The notes under the pieces: model-generated
The model's database searches: none
What the model was told of the DNA's origin: nothing
What the model saw: only the letters and a program-made list of their open reading frames with translations
Made by a program: the position numbers and the translations under genes
In this document: one piece after another, positions 45,562 to 57,500 of the stretch
How positions within the stretch are numbered: the first letter of the stretch is position 1
Layout: each line of letters starts with the position of its first letter
From: Eutreptiella sp. 'Long Island Sound 2002'
Lineage: Eukaryota; Euglenozoa; Euglenophyceae; Eutreptiales; Eutreptiaceae
Assembly: GCA_964036045.1 (NCBI GenBank)
Contig: OZ038381.1
Location: forward strand, 112,394,922 to 112,458,921
DNA length: 64,000 bases
Direction of reading: 5' to 3'

Positions 45562-47906
45562 GAGTAGATTGGGCTCTTGTTGTGGTTAGAGCTGAACCTG
45601 TAGAAGATGCACCTCGGCCTATGATTGGTTCCGATCCCTCACAAGACCTCCTATTCTACAGTGAATTGAGCTCCTTTCGGAGACATGTTTCTCTCACTCA
45701 AATTTTATGTCATCAACGAGTTGGGCACGTCCTTCGGGAGGGTGCCCCGTTTGCTGCAAGTTTCTTCGTTACAAGTGCCTCATGGCCGATTGCAATTTTT
45801 GCAACTCAGCTCGCGGTTCTAGACACTCCGTGTCACATCGGTCTTTGTGCCACATCAATCTTTGGCCAAGTTGAGCCGAGGCTGGAGCCTGAAGTTTGTT
45901 CATTTCTTTTCGTCGTATCTGAGCTTCATAGAATGATTGATCTGTGGTTTTTGACTTGAAGCATGCTTTTCTTCCTGGTGTTGTTTTGTGGTTATGTGAT
46001 GTTTGTTGTGCATTGATGGTTTTGCGGCAAGAAATCCTGAGCACTATGAGTTTTGAAATAATGTCTCAAACATCATGGTGCTATCTTGAGTCGTGGGGGA
46101 GGACCAACTCGTGGTTGGCTGAGCTCACACAGGAACAATTTTTGATTCACCAGATACATTTCTCCGAACGTCCACCCAAAAGGAAGTAGTTTGACCCGCG
46201 ACCCTTCTGTCCTTCCTATAAGACGTGAAAATACGAGAAAAATGAGCTATAACAGGACGTCCAGATGAACTTATGTAGACACCCACCAAGTTGGTAGACC
46301 AAGTACTTGTAGACCTGGGTGTCCTTTCAGCAGCCCCCTCCTGTCGAGTGTATGCGTTCTTACTTCTCAAAGCGAAGTTGTGGCTTGTGATTAGAGCAAA
46401 CCCTCCGCCATTTAGTGAGTTATGAGTCAACGTTTGAAGACCCCCTGTGTGGGTAGCTGACCATCCCAATACGATAGGGTCCAGGTAAACAGGTCCCGGC
46501 CACAAGTAGGAAGATCAAGGTTCCACATGGCAAGTAGATCATGGTCCCGTCCTCCCGGTTGGCGGACCGAATACTGGTACACCGAGTCGTTTCGGGGTAG
46601 CCCCCTGTCCAAAGCATGGGTTTTTCTTTTACTTCCTCGAGTGAACTTGTGGGTTATTCATAGAGCGATCTCCTTCGGCTCAATCATACCCGTTCCCTTC
46701 CGCCTTGCCCATCTAGACAGTGGGGAAGGTGAAGGCACATACCGGTTTGAGCCTGGGTGTCGAGCTTGGATCCTAACAGTATTCTCTGAGGTCTAATTGA
46801 GATGAAAACCGATGTGTCTCTTCCCAAACCTAATGTCATGTGAACTACGGGGATGTTCCGCTCGTTCGTTCAATTTTCCGGTATCGTTGCTTAAGTATAC
46901 ATTTTACCCCAAACCCACCTCGTGTTTATGGCCCCCGCCATCATATACATATGAAACCAATAGCTGCAGTGGGACATTGTAGCCCTAGCTTTGGGTAGAC
47001 AAGGGCGAGTGGCAAAAGAGGGCAGCCGGTGTACATGATTCATGCTTGACCTTGGCATGGTTGAATTGTGTACATAGGGCTAGACTTCTCGGACTTCGGC
47101 TCACCACGAACGCTACGATGCCCATGGCTAGTCCGCTATGGTGTGATTGCCTTCATCTTAAAAGAAAAAGCCATCTAGAAGGAGGCATGTGCGGCTGTCA
47201 ACTGGAGATGATAGACGAAGCCCGATTAGACGGAAGATTCATCGTGGGTATGTAAACAAATCATATGTAGACCTCGCTACATCGAACCAATCATCAAAGA
47301 ACACGACACAGGGCAGAGTGGCCAGCCGTCTTAATTCATATGGTACTAATTGACCTTTTCACAAGATTGGTCTGGCCACATCGAAGACGTTGGAACGGCA
47401 ATGTTCGATCTGGATGACACATCACACAAGATTAGTGGTCACTAATATACACAAGCGCTGCTCATAGACCGCGCAATCTCCCAAAGGGCATCCACGTACC
47501 GTGTTCTGTCAATCAAGGTACATACATAGTAACACACAAAACAGGCGCCGAGTGAGGCGTATGATTTGCATCTCCCAGGGAGTCATGCGGTTCACGCAGT
47601 CCACTTGGTCCACAAAGCTTATCATAGGTTGGTGCACCAAACAAGAGGTTTGTGTTTGAGGACGTCTTTAAGGCCTTGAAACAAGAATCCTTGCAGAACC
47701 CCATGAGACGTGAACTAGCTGGTAAAAAAAATCAGTTTTGGAGTCGTCCTGGAAACCCTTCAGTGGCAATCATGCAGATGCAGCCCTGGTCCGTTAGGCC
47801 AGTATGGCGCGGTACGTATTGGCGGCTAGCTCTGGGGCACAACTTGAAGAAGCAATTTACGAAAACACTCAAATGCTGTCGCAGCAAAGATGGGGCGGAC
47901 TCGGGG
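45562..47906. other. Poorly coding spacer before E2
   Basis: Short frames on both strands, none with recognisable domains. The longest (46125-46505 minus; 45582-45959 plus) overlap each other's antisense sequence or have shuffled composition. No RNA gene is recognised. Confidence 0.4.
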
Positions 47907-47911
47907 TTGTA
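47907..47911 (+). repeat. Target-site duplication TTGTA, left of E2
   Basis: TTGTA abuts the left terminus CTTAGG and is repeated exactly at 59126-59130. Confidence 0.9.
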
Positions 47912-47953
47912 CTTAGGAGGCCCATAGTGCCCCTTATCGTTTTTTCAAAAAAA
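47912..47953 (+). repeat. E2 left terminal inverted repeat
   Basis: CTTAGGAGGCCCATAGT, then GCCCCTTATCGTTTTTTC and an A run. The first 17 bases are identical to the right end in reverse complement. Confidence 0.92.
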
Positions 47954-48370
47954 AATTCATGTCCTGCACAGACCCTAGCCTCTCTGCTGCATAGCCAAGC
48001 GTAACGGAGGGGTGGTTCCCAGCCTGGGTGTATGGGGAGGAGGAACGACACGCAATTTAGGGCTGCGAAGCAGCCAAAAGGCACCATTTTGGGCCCCCAC
48101 AGCATGCAAGCGCAGCCACTGTTTTTTCCAATTTTGGAGGTCTGAAATACCGAAAATGGACCAGTCGCACCATAAAACTATGTTTCACAGTCTGATATCA
48201 CAAATGGAGCACGTAGGTGGCAACGGCATGTGCTGCGGTTCTTCTAGCACCCGTGGTATTGTAACGGCAATCATGACCTTACATGCACCGCCTGTGAAGA
48301 AGGTGTCCCCTATCACAACAGAGAACAGCACCTGTACAAAAGGAGGGTGCAGGGCAGCATTTCTGAAAGG

Positions 48371-48520
48371 CTGGGCTCTGCAGAGCCCAGATACATGAAA
48401 TTCACTAAAAACAGGGGTAATAGTACAGGGTGGTACACCAACACAACAGTGTACAGGCAAACAGGTAGTAACAGGGCGTTAAATAGGGAATTCCTACTGG
48501 CTGGGCTCTGCAGAGCCCAG
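48371..48520. repeat. E2 palindrome pair near the left end
   Basis: Perfect CTGGGCTCTGCAGAGCCCAG at 48371-48390 and 48501-48520, 130 bp apart. They lie downstream of gene B. Confidence 0.92.
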
Positions 48521-49857
48521 CTCAATACAAACATCACAAAGCACCCATGAATTACGCTATTGATAAACAAGCCAGACCACCAGTGTAGTAATGGCTACAA
48601 TAGGCATCGGACTATACCCCCCCCCCCGCCCCCCCCGGCGAAAAAAATCTCAGCGCAATAAGCGATAGACCACTAGAGCACCAGTCATACACAAGGCATG
48701 GAAGCTGTACACACTAGTTGACGAGTCTAAGGCACGATAACACACAAAACAAGGCACAGAAGTTGTAAAAACCGTTATGTGCGCTGTAGGAGGTCCGCCA
48801 AAACAACAAAATTGGATGGTGTATTGACTACAGAGTGATGTGTCCCCAGATGTGGTTCACAAGCACCTACTAACACCTGGCCACACAAAGACTGTTCCCC
48901 CTTCTAAGTTCCGAGCAAATGTTGAACTATCGATAAATGGTTGACACCAACAAAAACCTGCCACAAATCGCATCAAAAAATTAAGCATCGCAAAGTAGAC
49001 AGTGTGAGGCCACTATCCAACATACGCACTGTCAACCGCTGGAGAAATGAAAAGACACGGGCCCAACAGATCAATGCAATTGAGCATACATGACAGCGAG
49101 GAATAAAACGTGGCTCAGCGATAAAAAGCAAACCTGTGCCCAAACTACTGACTTGAAATTGGACTCAGGGCATACCTGGTAAACTCGAAACGACAGACAC
49201 GTTCAGCTGAGCTCTGCAGGGCCCAGGCACGGGCAACAAAACATGTCAGGACCAAATCAGGGTTACAAAAGGCATCTGGACTTTGCAGGGCATGGACTGA
49301 CAAAAAAATAGCAAGAATTAAATGATCTGGGGCTCATACACACAAACGTGGCACCGTATATGGACCACAATTGTGAGAAAACTCGACAGTTGGCACACTG
49401 TGTCAACGAGGGACGTACCAAAAGAAATGCCACAGCACAATGTTGTGCTGATACAACCAAATTCACACAGGGACACAGGGACACTGTTGAGATGAAAGCA
49501 GCACTGCGTACCACCAGGAGGCATGCAAATTGGCCTCAAACAACCTGCTAGGCTCTGTAGAGCCCAGCAGTATAAAATTGTTCATATTCGGGGGCAAATC
49601 AAGCAAATCTGGCAAGCTGGGCTCTGCAGAGCCCAGCTCAGTGCAAATTAAAAAAATGAGCGTCAAATTCAGCCACGAACACGTACAGCGTCAAACAGGC
49701 ACATCATTCACTGTCCCACAACCATTTGGGACTGCACAGGACAGGCCCAGTCACATCAGGCGCTCACAAAACCAGCACAGTAACACGGACGCGTCTGTGG
49801 TTGTATGTCCGGTATGGTCCAGCGACAGTCATGATCCAGCGGTATGTGGGGCCTCTA
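48521..49857. other. E2 3' non-coding region
   Basis: About 1.3 kb downstream of gene B without a supported gene. It holds palindromes at 49207-49226 (two mismatches), 49548-49567 (CTAGGCTCTGTAGAGCCCAG) and 49617-49636 (perfect). The last two are spaced 69 bp. Confidence 0.7.
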
Positions 49858-49858
49858 G

Positions 49859-52800
49859 TCACTTGCCGTTGCTCTTGCCGTTGCTCTTGGACAAGCCAAC
49901 CCGGACACCACGTTGCAGGGTGGTCTGCAGGCCCTCAACTGCCCTTTTTTTCTGCGATGGGGACGCCCCAGCGGCTGCCGTTGCCAACTTATCCTCCTCT
50001 TCTTTCCTCTTGCGATTTGCTCGTTCGTCCTCTCTTGCCTTTTTCTCCTTCTCCTTCTCCTCCTTCTTGAGTTGCTTCTCCCGTGCCTCCTCTTGCTTCC
50101 GCGACTCGCGCTCCGCCTTCCCATGATCTTTCTGCCGCTGCTTTTCGGTGTTTCTCCCCTTCGGCTTGGGAGTTTGCGGATCCGGCACCTCCTCGACTTT
50201 TGACTCACTCGTGTCCGCGTCTGCTGCCTGGTCAGGGGACTCCTGCCGGAACAGCGGCTGCCCGGTGCTTGCCCAATGTGTGACACTCCGCCATTCAACA
50301 TCCTCCTCCGTGTCCCCTTTCCGGACGCTCGTCTTCAGCAGGTTCACCACATCAGCTGCATTGTAGGGACCATCGAATAGTACACCCCATGCGCAATTCA
50401 ACGGGACAGGCAAGTGAATACAGCCCAGACTGATCAGGTCGGGGCGGCGGCCATAGTACAGTGCCCACAGGCAGCGCGATGCATCACCATTCATGTGCGT
50501 GTCGTCCGAGTCTTCGTTGGGGTCCTCCGGCGAATTCACCAACCACCACAAAATAGCCAGACCCAGCCACAGACCTTCAGTGAACGACTTTTGTGTGAGG
50601 AAGTCCGGCACTGCAGGGCCCAGCCCATGGGTCTTCACCAGCAACAAGGTTGACTGCTCAAACAAATATGGCTCTTCTCGGCGCCCAAGGTGGTACACAG
50701 CCATGCGGAAAGCCGTTGGGTACAAATCTTCCAATTGCGACCGCAAGTGTTGTTCCACAGCGACCAAATCCCCATGGTGTCCATGAAAGGCGCCAAATAC
50801 CCCTTGAGACAGCACACGCACGATCTGCGCGCCAGGGATCCACCCTCCACGCCGCGGGACTTCAACAATGACGAGATTGTACTTCAGCATTTTGATCTTA
50901 TTTGGGACTGCGGTCACCGATCCATCGTACGCCCAAATTTCTCCAGATTCTGACCCCTTGCCAACATTGACCTTTGCCACCTTGCCACCAGATACCTCAA
51001 CAGCTGGGTTCAACACTGGTGTCACAAGCAGTCTGCGATGGGCTTCGACATCTTCTCAATCGCTGACCCACAGACCTGCCTTCAACAGCGCCTGGAGCGG
51101 TGGCCAGGGCGTGCTCTCGCTGTGCTCCCAGCCCCCCTGCCATGCACCAAAATTCGCCAGACGGTGACTAAACTTCTTTGAGATGCGAGCCACTTCAGTC
51201 TTTGTGCCTGTGTGTACAAGAGCCATAGAGAAGGGCAGGAGGGCAGCGATCCACCAAGTCACAGCGATCCAGCAAAGCGTAAATTTGCATTTTGTTGGAT
51301 CCTGGGCTCTGCAGAGCCCAGTACTGTCAAATTGGTAACATGAAGGCTGAAATTGGTCACTGTGGTTCATCTGGGCTCTGCAGAGCCCAGCATGACTACA
51401 TTGGCAATTTAAGGGATGGCCCGGGGGGGGGGGGGGGGGTTGTGGGACATCAATAGGCCAGGCCGCAGTGGTCAACAGGTCCAGCGTCAAGAAAGCTTCA
51501 ACAAGTCCAGCGTCTCTGTACATGCAGTCGATTGGCATCCCAAGGGATCCTGGGCTCTGCAGAGCCCAGAACTCTCTAAATGGTAATATGGCGTCTGAAA
51601 TTTGGTCAACTCCCTCCATCTGGGCTCTGCAGAGCCTAGCATGACGAAAATGGTGAATTAGGGGGTGTCCCGGGGGGGGGGGGGGCTTGGACATCATTAG
51701 GGCAAGAGTGCACCGGTAATCGGGAGTGAAGTTGCGGAAGTTCGGACAATCCAACAGATCCAGCGTCTCTGTACATGCAGTCAATTAGCATCCCAGGGGA
51801 TCCTGGGCTTTGCAGAGCCCAGAACTCTCCAGATGGTAATATGGCGTCTGAAATTGGTCAACTCCCTCCATCTGGGCTCTGCAGAGCCTAGCATGACCAA
51901 AATGGTGAATTAGGGGGTGTCCCGGGGGGGGGGGGGGGGCTTGGGCATCATTAGGCAACAGTGCACCGGTAATCGGGAGTGAAGTTGCGGAAGTTCGGAC
52001 AATCCAACAGATCAAGCATCTCTGTACATGCAGTCGATTGGCATCCCAAGGGATCCTGGGCTCTGCAGAGCCCAGAACTCTCCAGATGGTAATATGGCGT
52101 CTGAAATTGGTCAACTCCCTCCATCTGGGCTCTGCAGAGCCTAGCATGACCAAAATGGTGAATCAGGGGTTCTCCCGGGGGGGGGGGGGGGGGCTTGGAC
52201 ATCATTAGGCAAGAGTGCACCGGTCATCATGAGTGAAGTTGCGGAAGTTCGAACAATCCAACAGATCCAGCGTCTCTTTGCAAGCTTGCATGCAGTCAAT
52301 TGGCAACCCAGGGGATCCTGGGCTCTGCAGAGCCCAGCAGACCCAAACTATCACACTGAAATCGGTCATTACACTTAATCCAGGCTCCCTGTCGCAGCGG
52401 CCCAATCACAACAAAAGGCAGGGGCTTACAAAGCAACAGCATACGTCGTGAAGGGTGGATGCGCTCAACTGGCATGTCGGGATGACCAAAGTGATACCAC
52501 CACGATTCCCCAGCGCGGAGCTCCTTTGCCAGCTTCTGGAAGCCCGGTACCGTACTCTTCGGCGAGGCCAGGTAGTTGCATACGCGCCACAAATTGTCGG
52601 GTTGCATTCCAGCAAAGCATCGCATTGTGTAAAGGGCAATCACCTGCTTGCGTTCCACCATCTTGCCGAGTGCGTCCGTGAAGGTGGCACCACAGGTCAG
52701 GGCCATATGGCCAGCTGGCCTCATTTGCTTGACGATTGTCTCCGTGTTGCCGGATTTTGCAGTCAGCCCCGCCTCCACGATTGCCTCACACATCAAGGTG

Positions 52801-53552
52801 ACAGCTGTCTTCTTGCATTGTGTGTCCTCAGCCGCCAGTTGGAGGAAATTGTTCAACAAGTGGGGTACACTGCTCTCACGCCCACTGTGCTGCGCCCTAT
52901 TGTGTTGTCCGGCCAACTTTCGCCTGATCTCGACGGATGTATCAAACTTGATGATGCGCACGTCAAAGTTAGTCATCCAGTCCTCGACCTCGCCCATCCT
53001 TGCTGTCACATCCTTGCAAATTTCATCACACGCCGCAACGCCGTGTTGGCCTCCAATCACCCACAGGGCTCCCACTGAATACAGCAACATGGCAGGTCAC
53101 ACAGGGCAGGCCGCGAAACCAATTACGTTGATCGAGTTGCGTCGCAACAATCCCATACCTTTGTCGTCCCAAACCAGAAGCTGCAGTCCGCCATCGGGGG
53201 GGTTTGCCAGTAGGTCCTCCTTCACCTCCGCCACGTGGTCCCAATCAATGATCCTGGATTGGCCATACTCAATGCACCTGTCAATCTTAAGTTCCTTGCG
53301 CGGCACCTTCGCTCTCCGCGCCTCCACGTAGTTTTGAATGGCCAGTACGGTTGAGGAGTCCTTGATACTGCCCATCTTCCTTGCGACACAACCCTTGTTC
53401 ACCACTTGCGAGGGAGATTGACTGGCCTGGCTGGCCCCAGCAACAGTGCTGCCCTGTACAGCATCCTCTATGGAGGGCTCTCACTGCAGTGCGTCCACTT
53501 TCTCGGCTTCCAGTGTGTCCATCGCTGGTGTCTCAGCGGTGTTGCCATCCAT
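49859..53552 (-). CDS. E2 gene B: accessory protein with IHPSRRM motif (interrupted)
   Basis: ATG at 53552 in GCCATGG context (MDGNTAETPAMDTLEAEKVD). TGA 53481-53483 interrupts the frame, which continues EPSIEDAVQGSTVAG, KVPRKELKIDRCIEYGQSRI and VKEDLLANPPDGGLQLLVWD. A short intron (about 53075-53119) leads to VGALWVIGGQHGVAACDEIC, DVRIIKFDTSVEI, ALGKMVERKQVIALYTMRCF, GESWWYHFGHPDMPVER and IHPSRRM. A repeat-filled gap (52340-51060) follows. The last block (51060-49859) has NPAVEVSGGKVAKVNVGKGS, EPYLFEQSTLLLVKTHG and WALYYGRRPDLISLGC, then a lysine/glutamate-rich coiled coil (EKQLKKEEKEKEKKARED) and a basic end. The KFDT, IHPSRRM and PYxFE blocks align in order with E1 gene B. Function unknown. 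Confidence 0.66.
51295..52340 (+). repeat. 253-bp tandem repeat with paired palindromes
   Basis: Four units of about 247, 253, 254 and 261 bp begin at GGATCCTGGGCTCTGC near 51298, 51545, 51798 and 52052, with a partial copy at 52313. Each has two palindromes 69-70 bp apart, a G homopolymer of 13-18 and TTGCGGAAGTTCGGACAATC-like sequence. The array lies between two coding blocks of gene B, in a probable intron. The first unit is the most diverged. Confidence 0.93.
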
Positions 53553-54139
53553 GGCAACTTCGTTTGGTATGTCACACATGGTCCAAAAACACACGGACTT
53601 TACAGGACAAATCAAGTCACCAAAAACGGCACAACAATCACACAGTTCAAAGCATCAATGGTGGCAAATGGCGGATTTGGACAGCAAATTAGTCGGATCA
53701 AAGCATTCAAATTGGCACCCACGTGGGTTGAAATAGCCAAAACTGTCTTCAAAACAGCAAATCACTGCAGAGGCATCTCAAGTACAATGTCCAGGGCACA
53801 TTGATGGTCACAGCATCAAACAGGCCCACTAAAACGTCCCTCGTTGACACATGTATGAACCAGCTGGAAATTGGGCCTGTGCAAATGGCCTGCAACACCA
53901 CAGCCAAACCTGCTTGTGGCAATTTAACTCAAATAATCGTAACAGTGAGTACAGCAGTGCCAGGCACACCTCTTCGAGGGTCACACAGGCTGACGCAGCG
54001 GGTGCACACTACAATACGAAAGAATGGAGATGTGTGCACAGATCAAAGCACGAAGATGGCATGGTCCAGGACTGGCCCAGCCCTAAGAAAGGAACAGCAA
54101 ATGACCAGATGGGAGTACATATCGGGCAGTGGTGACAGG

Positions 54140-54472
54140 CTGGGCTCTGCAGAGCCCAGAGTAACAACAACTAGTAATACGACCCCTTAAAAATCAGTGT
54201 CAGGCAAAGCTGGGCTCTGCAGAGCCCAGAGACTTGGGGTACAGTGATAGCAGGGGTGTAAACATCAAATTTGCCTGTCTGGGGGGGGGTTGCATTGCTA
54301 CCCCCCTCGATGATCGATGAAAGCAACAAGAAACCAACTGAAAATGACCAGATACGGGTACATATCAGACAGTGGGGATCGGCTGGGCTCTGCAGAGCCT
54401 ACAGTGTCAAAAACCAGTATTACAACCCCTGAAAACTCAGTGGCGGAGAAAGCTAGGCTCTGCAGAGCCCAG
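54140..54472. repeat. E2 palindrome pairs downstream of gene A
   Basis: 54140-54159 and 54210-54229 (both perfect, 70 bp apart), then 54383-54402 and 54453-54472 (one or two mismatches, 70 bp apart). The two pairs share related 50-bp spacers, so the pair is a duplicated unit. Confidence 0.9.
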
Positions 54473-54559
54473 ACTCTGGGGTACAGCAATAAGTGGCCTG
54501 TACACACCAGATTGGCCTGTCTTGGGGGGGGGGGGTCTGCATTGCCACCCCCCCCGTGA

Positions 54560-57500
54560 TTAGTCCGAGTCTATCAGGTCAAATTCACGCAACTCCTCAC
54601 TGAGCACAACAGGTACAGGGCCATGAGACAGGGCATCAACATCTACAGCATCCCTCGCCCGCATCACAGGTACGCCATCCTCAGGGGGGGCACGCACATG
54701 ATCAATGAACATTGCATTTGGCACTGGGGGAACAATGTGCTCCATTGCAATTGGTATGAACCCAATTGCTTCTACAGCTGCCCGGGCCTCGCGGCGGTTC
54801 ACAGGTGGCCTAAGTGGGATATGTTGACGTATGTAAGCCATGGCATCATCGCGAAGCCCTTGTCCACCTACTAGGGTGCGCAGAAAGCGCTTTAGAATAG
54901 ATTTCATGAACACAAATGTTAGGGTACCCCCGGTTCCCTTTTCGGGGAACACGTACGTTGTGTCTCTTTCTGCCTCAACCACACTAACTGGACCCGAGGA
55001 CCATCGCACAGTTGGATGCTCCTCCCGTCCTGCACCACGCATGCGTGCCCATACCCTGTCGCGCACCTCAACACACACACTTTCGGAGAATGACTCCGTT
55101 GCACGTGCCTCCTGACGGGGGGGCATGGTGCGGAATAGGTCACCAGCCTCATCCGCCGTGTGCTTGTCGGGGTGTTGCTTGCACCGTGCCCGCAATTTTG
55201 CAAGCAGGGCCTCACAACATTCCTCCACATGGGCAGCACCAGGCGCGTCGTCGTGCCATTGTGTATTGTACAGAAGTGCACAGCATATGGTACGGACATA
55301 GTCCATTTTTGCTGCAGATGGCCCGGCTAGGTCAACAAGCAGACCCACGCAGCGCTGAAGTACACACGTGGCCACTATACCAGTCCCGTCGGCGCGCCCA
55401 GCCCAAGTGCAATTGCGCACTAAGTGTCCTACTACAAAGATGGCTGGGAGGTAATAATTCAGGAGGCATTCAAGGCCCCGAAAAATGCGCAACCCATCCT
55501 GTGTGTTTAGGGCTGCTTGGTTGGCGCGTCCCTCAAACAGGGTAATTTTCTGCCGAAGTTGTGCCCGTATCTCCGGGGCTGAGAGAAGGAGGGCAGCGAT
55601 GGTTTTCTCTATTACAATGAGTTTGGGATGGTTATATATGCGCGCACCGGCCCCAAACACGGGAGCGGTGATGTACGAAAACAGAGGAAAGAATTTACGC
55701 CAAATGATATTGCAAACATGTTTGTAGGGGTGCCAGACGCCGTAAATCAACGAGATACCCCGCAACCAATCCGGAAAATTCCAGTCAATGGTTGCTCTAG
55801 AGTACAAAAATTTGAGCACCTGGTAGTGGATGTTGCAATCAACGAGCAATGCCATAGGTTTTTGACAATGCCGTTGGGTAGTGCGTAGCATATCGAGGAG
55901 ATCCAAGAGCTCTTGGTTCTGACCTGTACGGGACTCATATATGCCGAATGGCTTCCAAAAGAGTTGCTGTCTACCAGCCTCCCGGGCAACATCGAGGGGG
56001 GCACGGATGGTTCTCCGAGAAATGGGTGTATTGCACATATCAGTGCACACCTTCAACATTTCTTTGTGCTGTTGAACAACTGCCATGGCCACTGTGTCCA
56101 CCCGGTCCACTAGGTCACGCAGACTCGGGTGGCCAAGAAAATGAGGAAGGGGGGTTGTGTGCAACACCGCTATGGCAGTCGCATCTAGACAGACAGTGGG
56201 TTTCACCGGATTGGCCCGAAACTGGGCATGCCACCAGTTGTCCACCCACGCACAATATCACGGCGAACAATGCTACGCCACAGTTTCCCGAACTGTAATG
56301 CCCCCTGGTCTGCAATAGACAACCGGGATGGCTTGGTGATACCAGCGTGCACCAGCTTGCGGCTGTCTGCCCGCATTACAGCAATGGTGCTCTCACCACT
56401 GGGGACGGCCGCTTGTGGCAAGGCCATGCGACGCATCCCCAGCCATACATAATAGGCCTCCTTGGAAAAATTAGTTAGCCAACGCGGCCATTGTTTTCGT
56501 GCCAACACCTTGCGAATGCGGTCGATCGTAATGCGGGTCCGCTTGTTGACACGTAGACCCGCACAGAATCTTATGAATTCCTTTGCCACACCATGGCGCA
56601 CAGCCGACAATATCATTTGGCGACCAGTGCGCCATTCTGTCTTACAAAGAGACCGCATGTAGCTGACATGCAACGACATAGAAACCGGTGCCATAGTTAT
56701 AAGACAGCCTGGGTGGCACAACAGGAAAAGGTGGTGACCAGAACAGGTAACTAGAGGCGTAGACTAGCACACAAAAGGGGGCAAAATGGGAAGTGGTGAA
56801 GGTCTGGGCTCTGCAGAGCCCAGCCAACAGAGAAACCCCAATAAGCACCCCTCAAGTACCAAGGTTATGAGTGCTGGGCTCTGCAGAGCCCAGCGTCCCG
56901 TAATCAGTAATGGCGGGCCGTGTAATAGACAGAGGAAAAAGAGGGAGGGACGTGCCACAAGCAAAGAATTGAGAAGGGGTAAAAGTAGCATTTGGCGCAA
57001 GCTGGGCTCTGCAGAGCCCAGGGTCCCAAGAAATGATAGTTGGGGGTGCAAACCACCCATTTGGGGAGTAGACCAACCACTTAATGCATCACAGAGTTTT
57101 CCGGTATTTGGCCGGGGGCATATCAGGGAGTAATGACCACCGTGACCGATACCGACCATCCTTCTTTACCGGGATAGTAGATGGTTGTGGGGGGGCAGAT
57201 GGAGCCACATCCGGCGACAATCCTACATGCGCATGTGGCAAAAGTGAGTACCTGGGGGTATGTCGGTTGTCCGCATAAGCGGCAGTGGGCAACACAGAAG
57301 TGCGCGGGGGGGGATGCAGGAGGGAACTCCTTGGGGGTAGTGCATTATCAGACAGGGGCAGCGGGGCGCTAACTGACCGCCTACCACTGGAGGTGACTGA
57401 ACTGTGACTCAGGGCAGGGGGGGTGCCTCGATGTGGTACAATCACTGGTGGCAACAGGCTGTATTTTGACTGCCCACCGGTGCGGTCTGCTTCCACAGGT

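Noticed and set aside
46125-46617. Second retroelement endonuclease on minus
   Set aside because: FTWT-like and SNVDS-like fragments vaguely resemble the end of an endonuclease domain, but they lie in different frames and lack catalytic context.
50607-50622. Extra E2 palindrome in gene B (GGCACTGCAGGGCCC)
   Set aside because: Several mismatches and within conserved coding sequence. Probably a chance similarity.
24318-53483. UGA recoded as an amino acid in element genes
   Set aside because: TGA also ends gene frames here, TAG interruptions occur as well, and the sites differ between E1 and E2. C-to-T decay is simpler.
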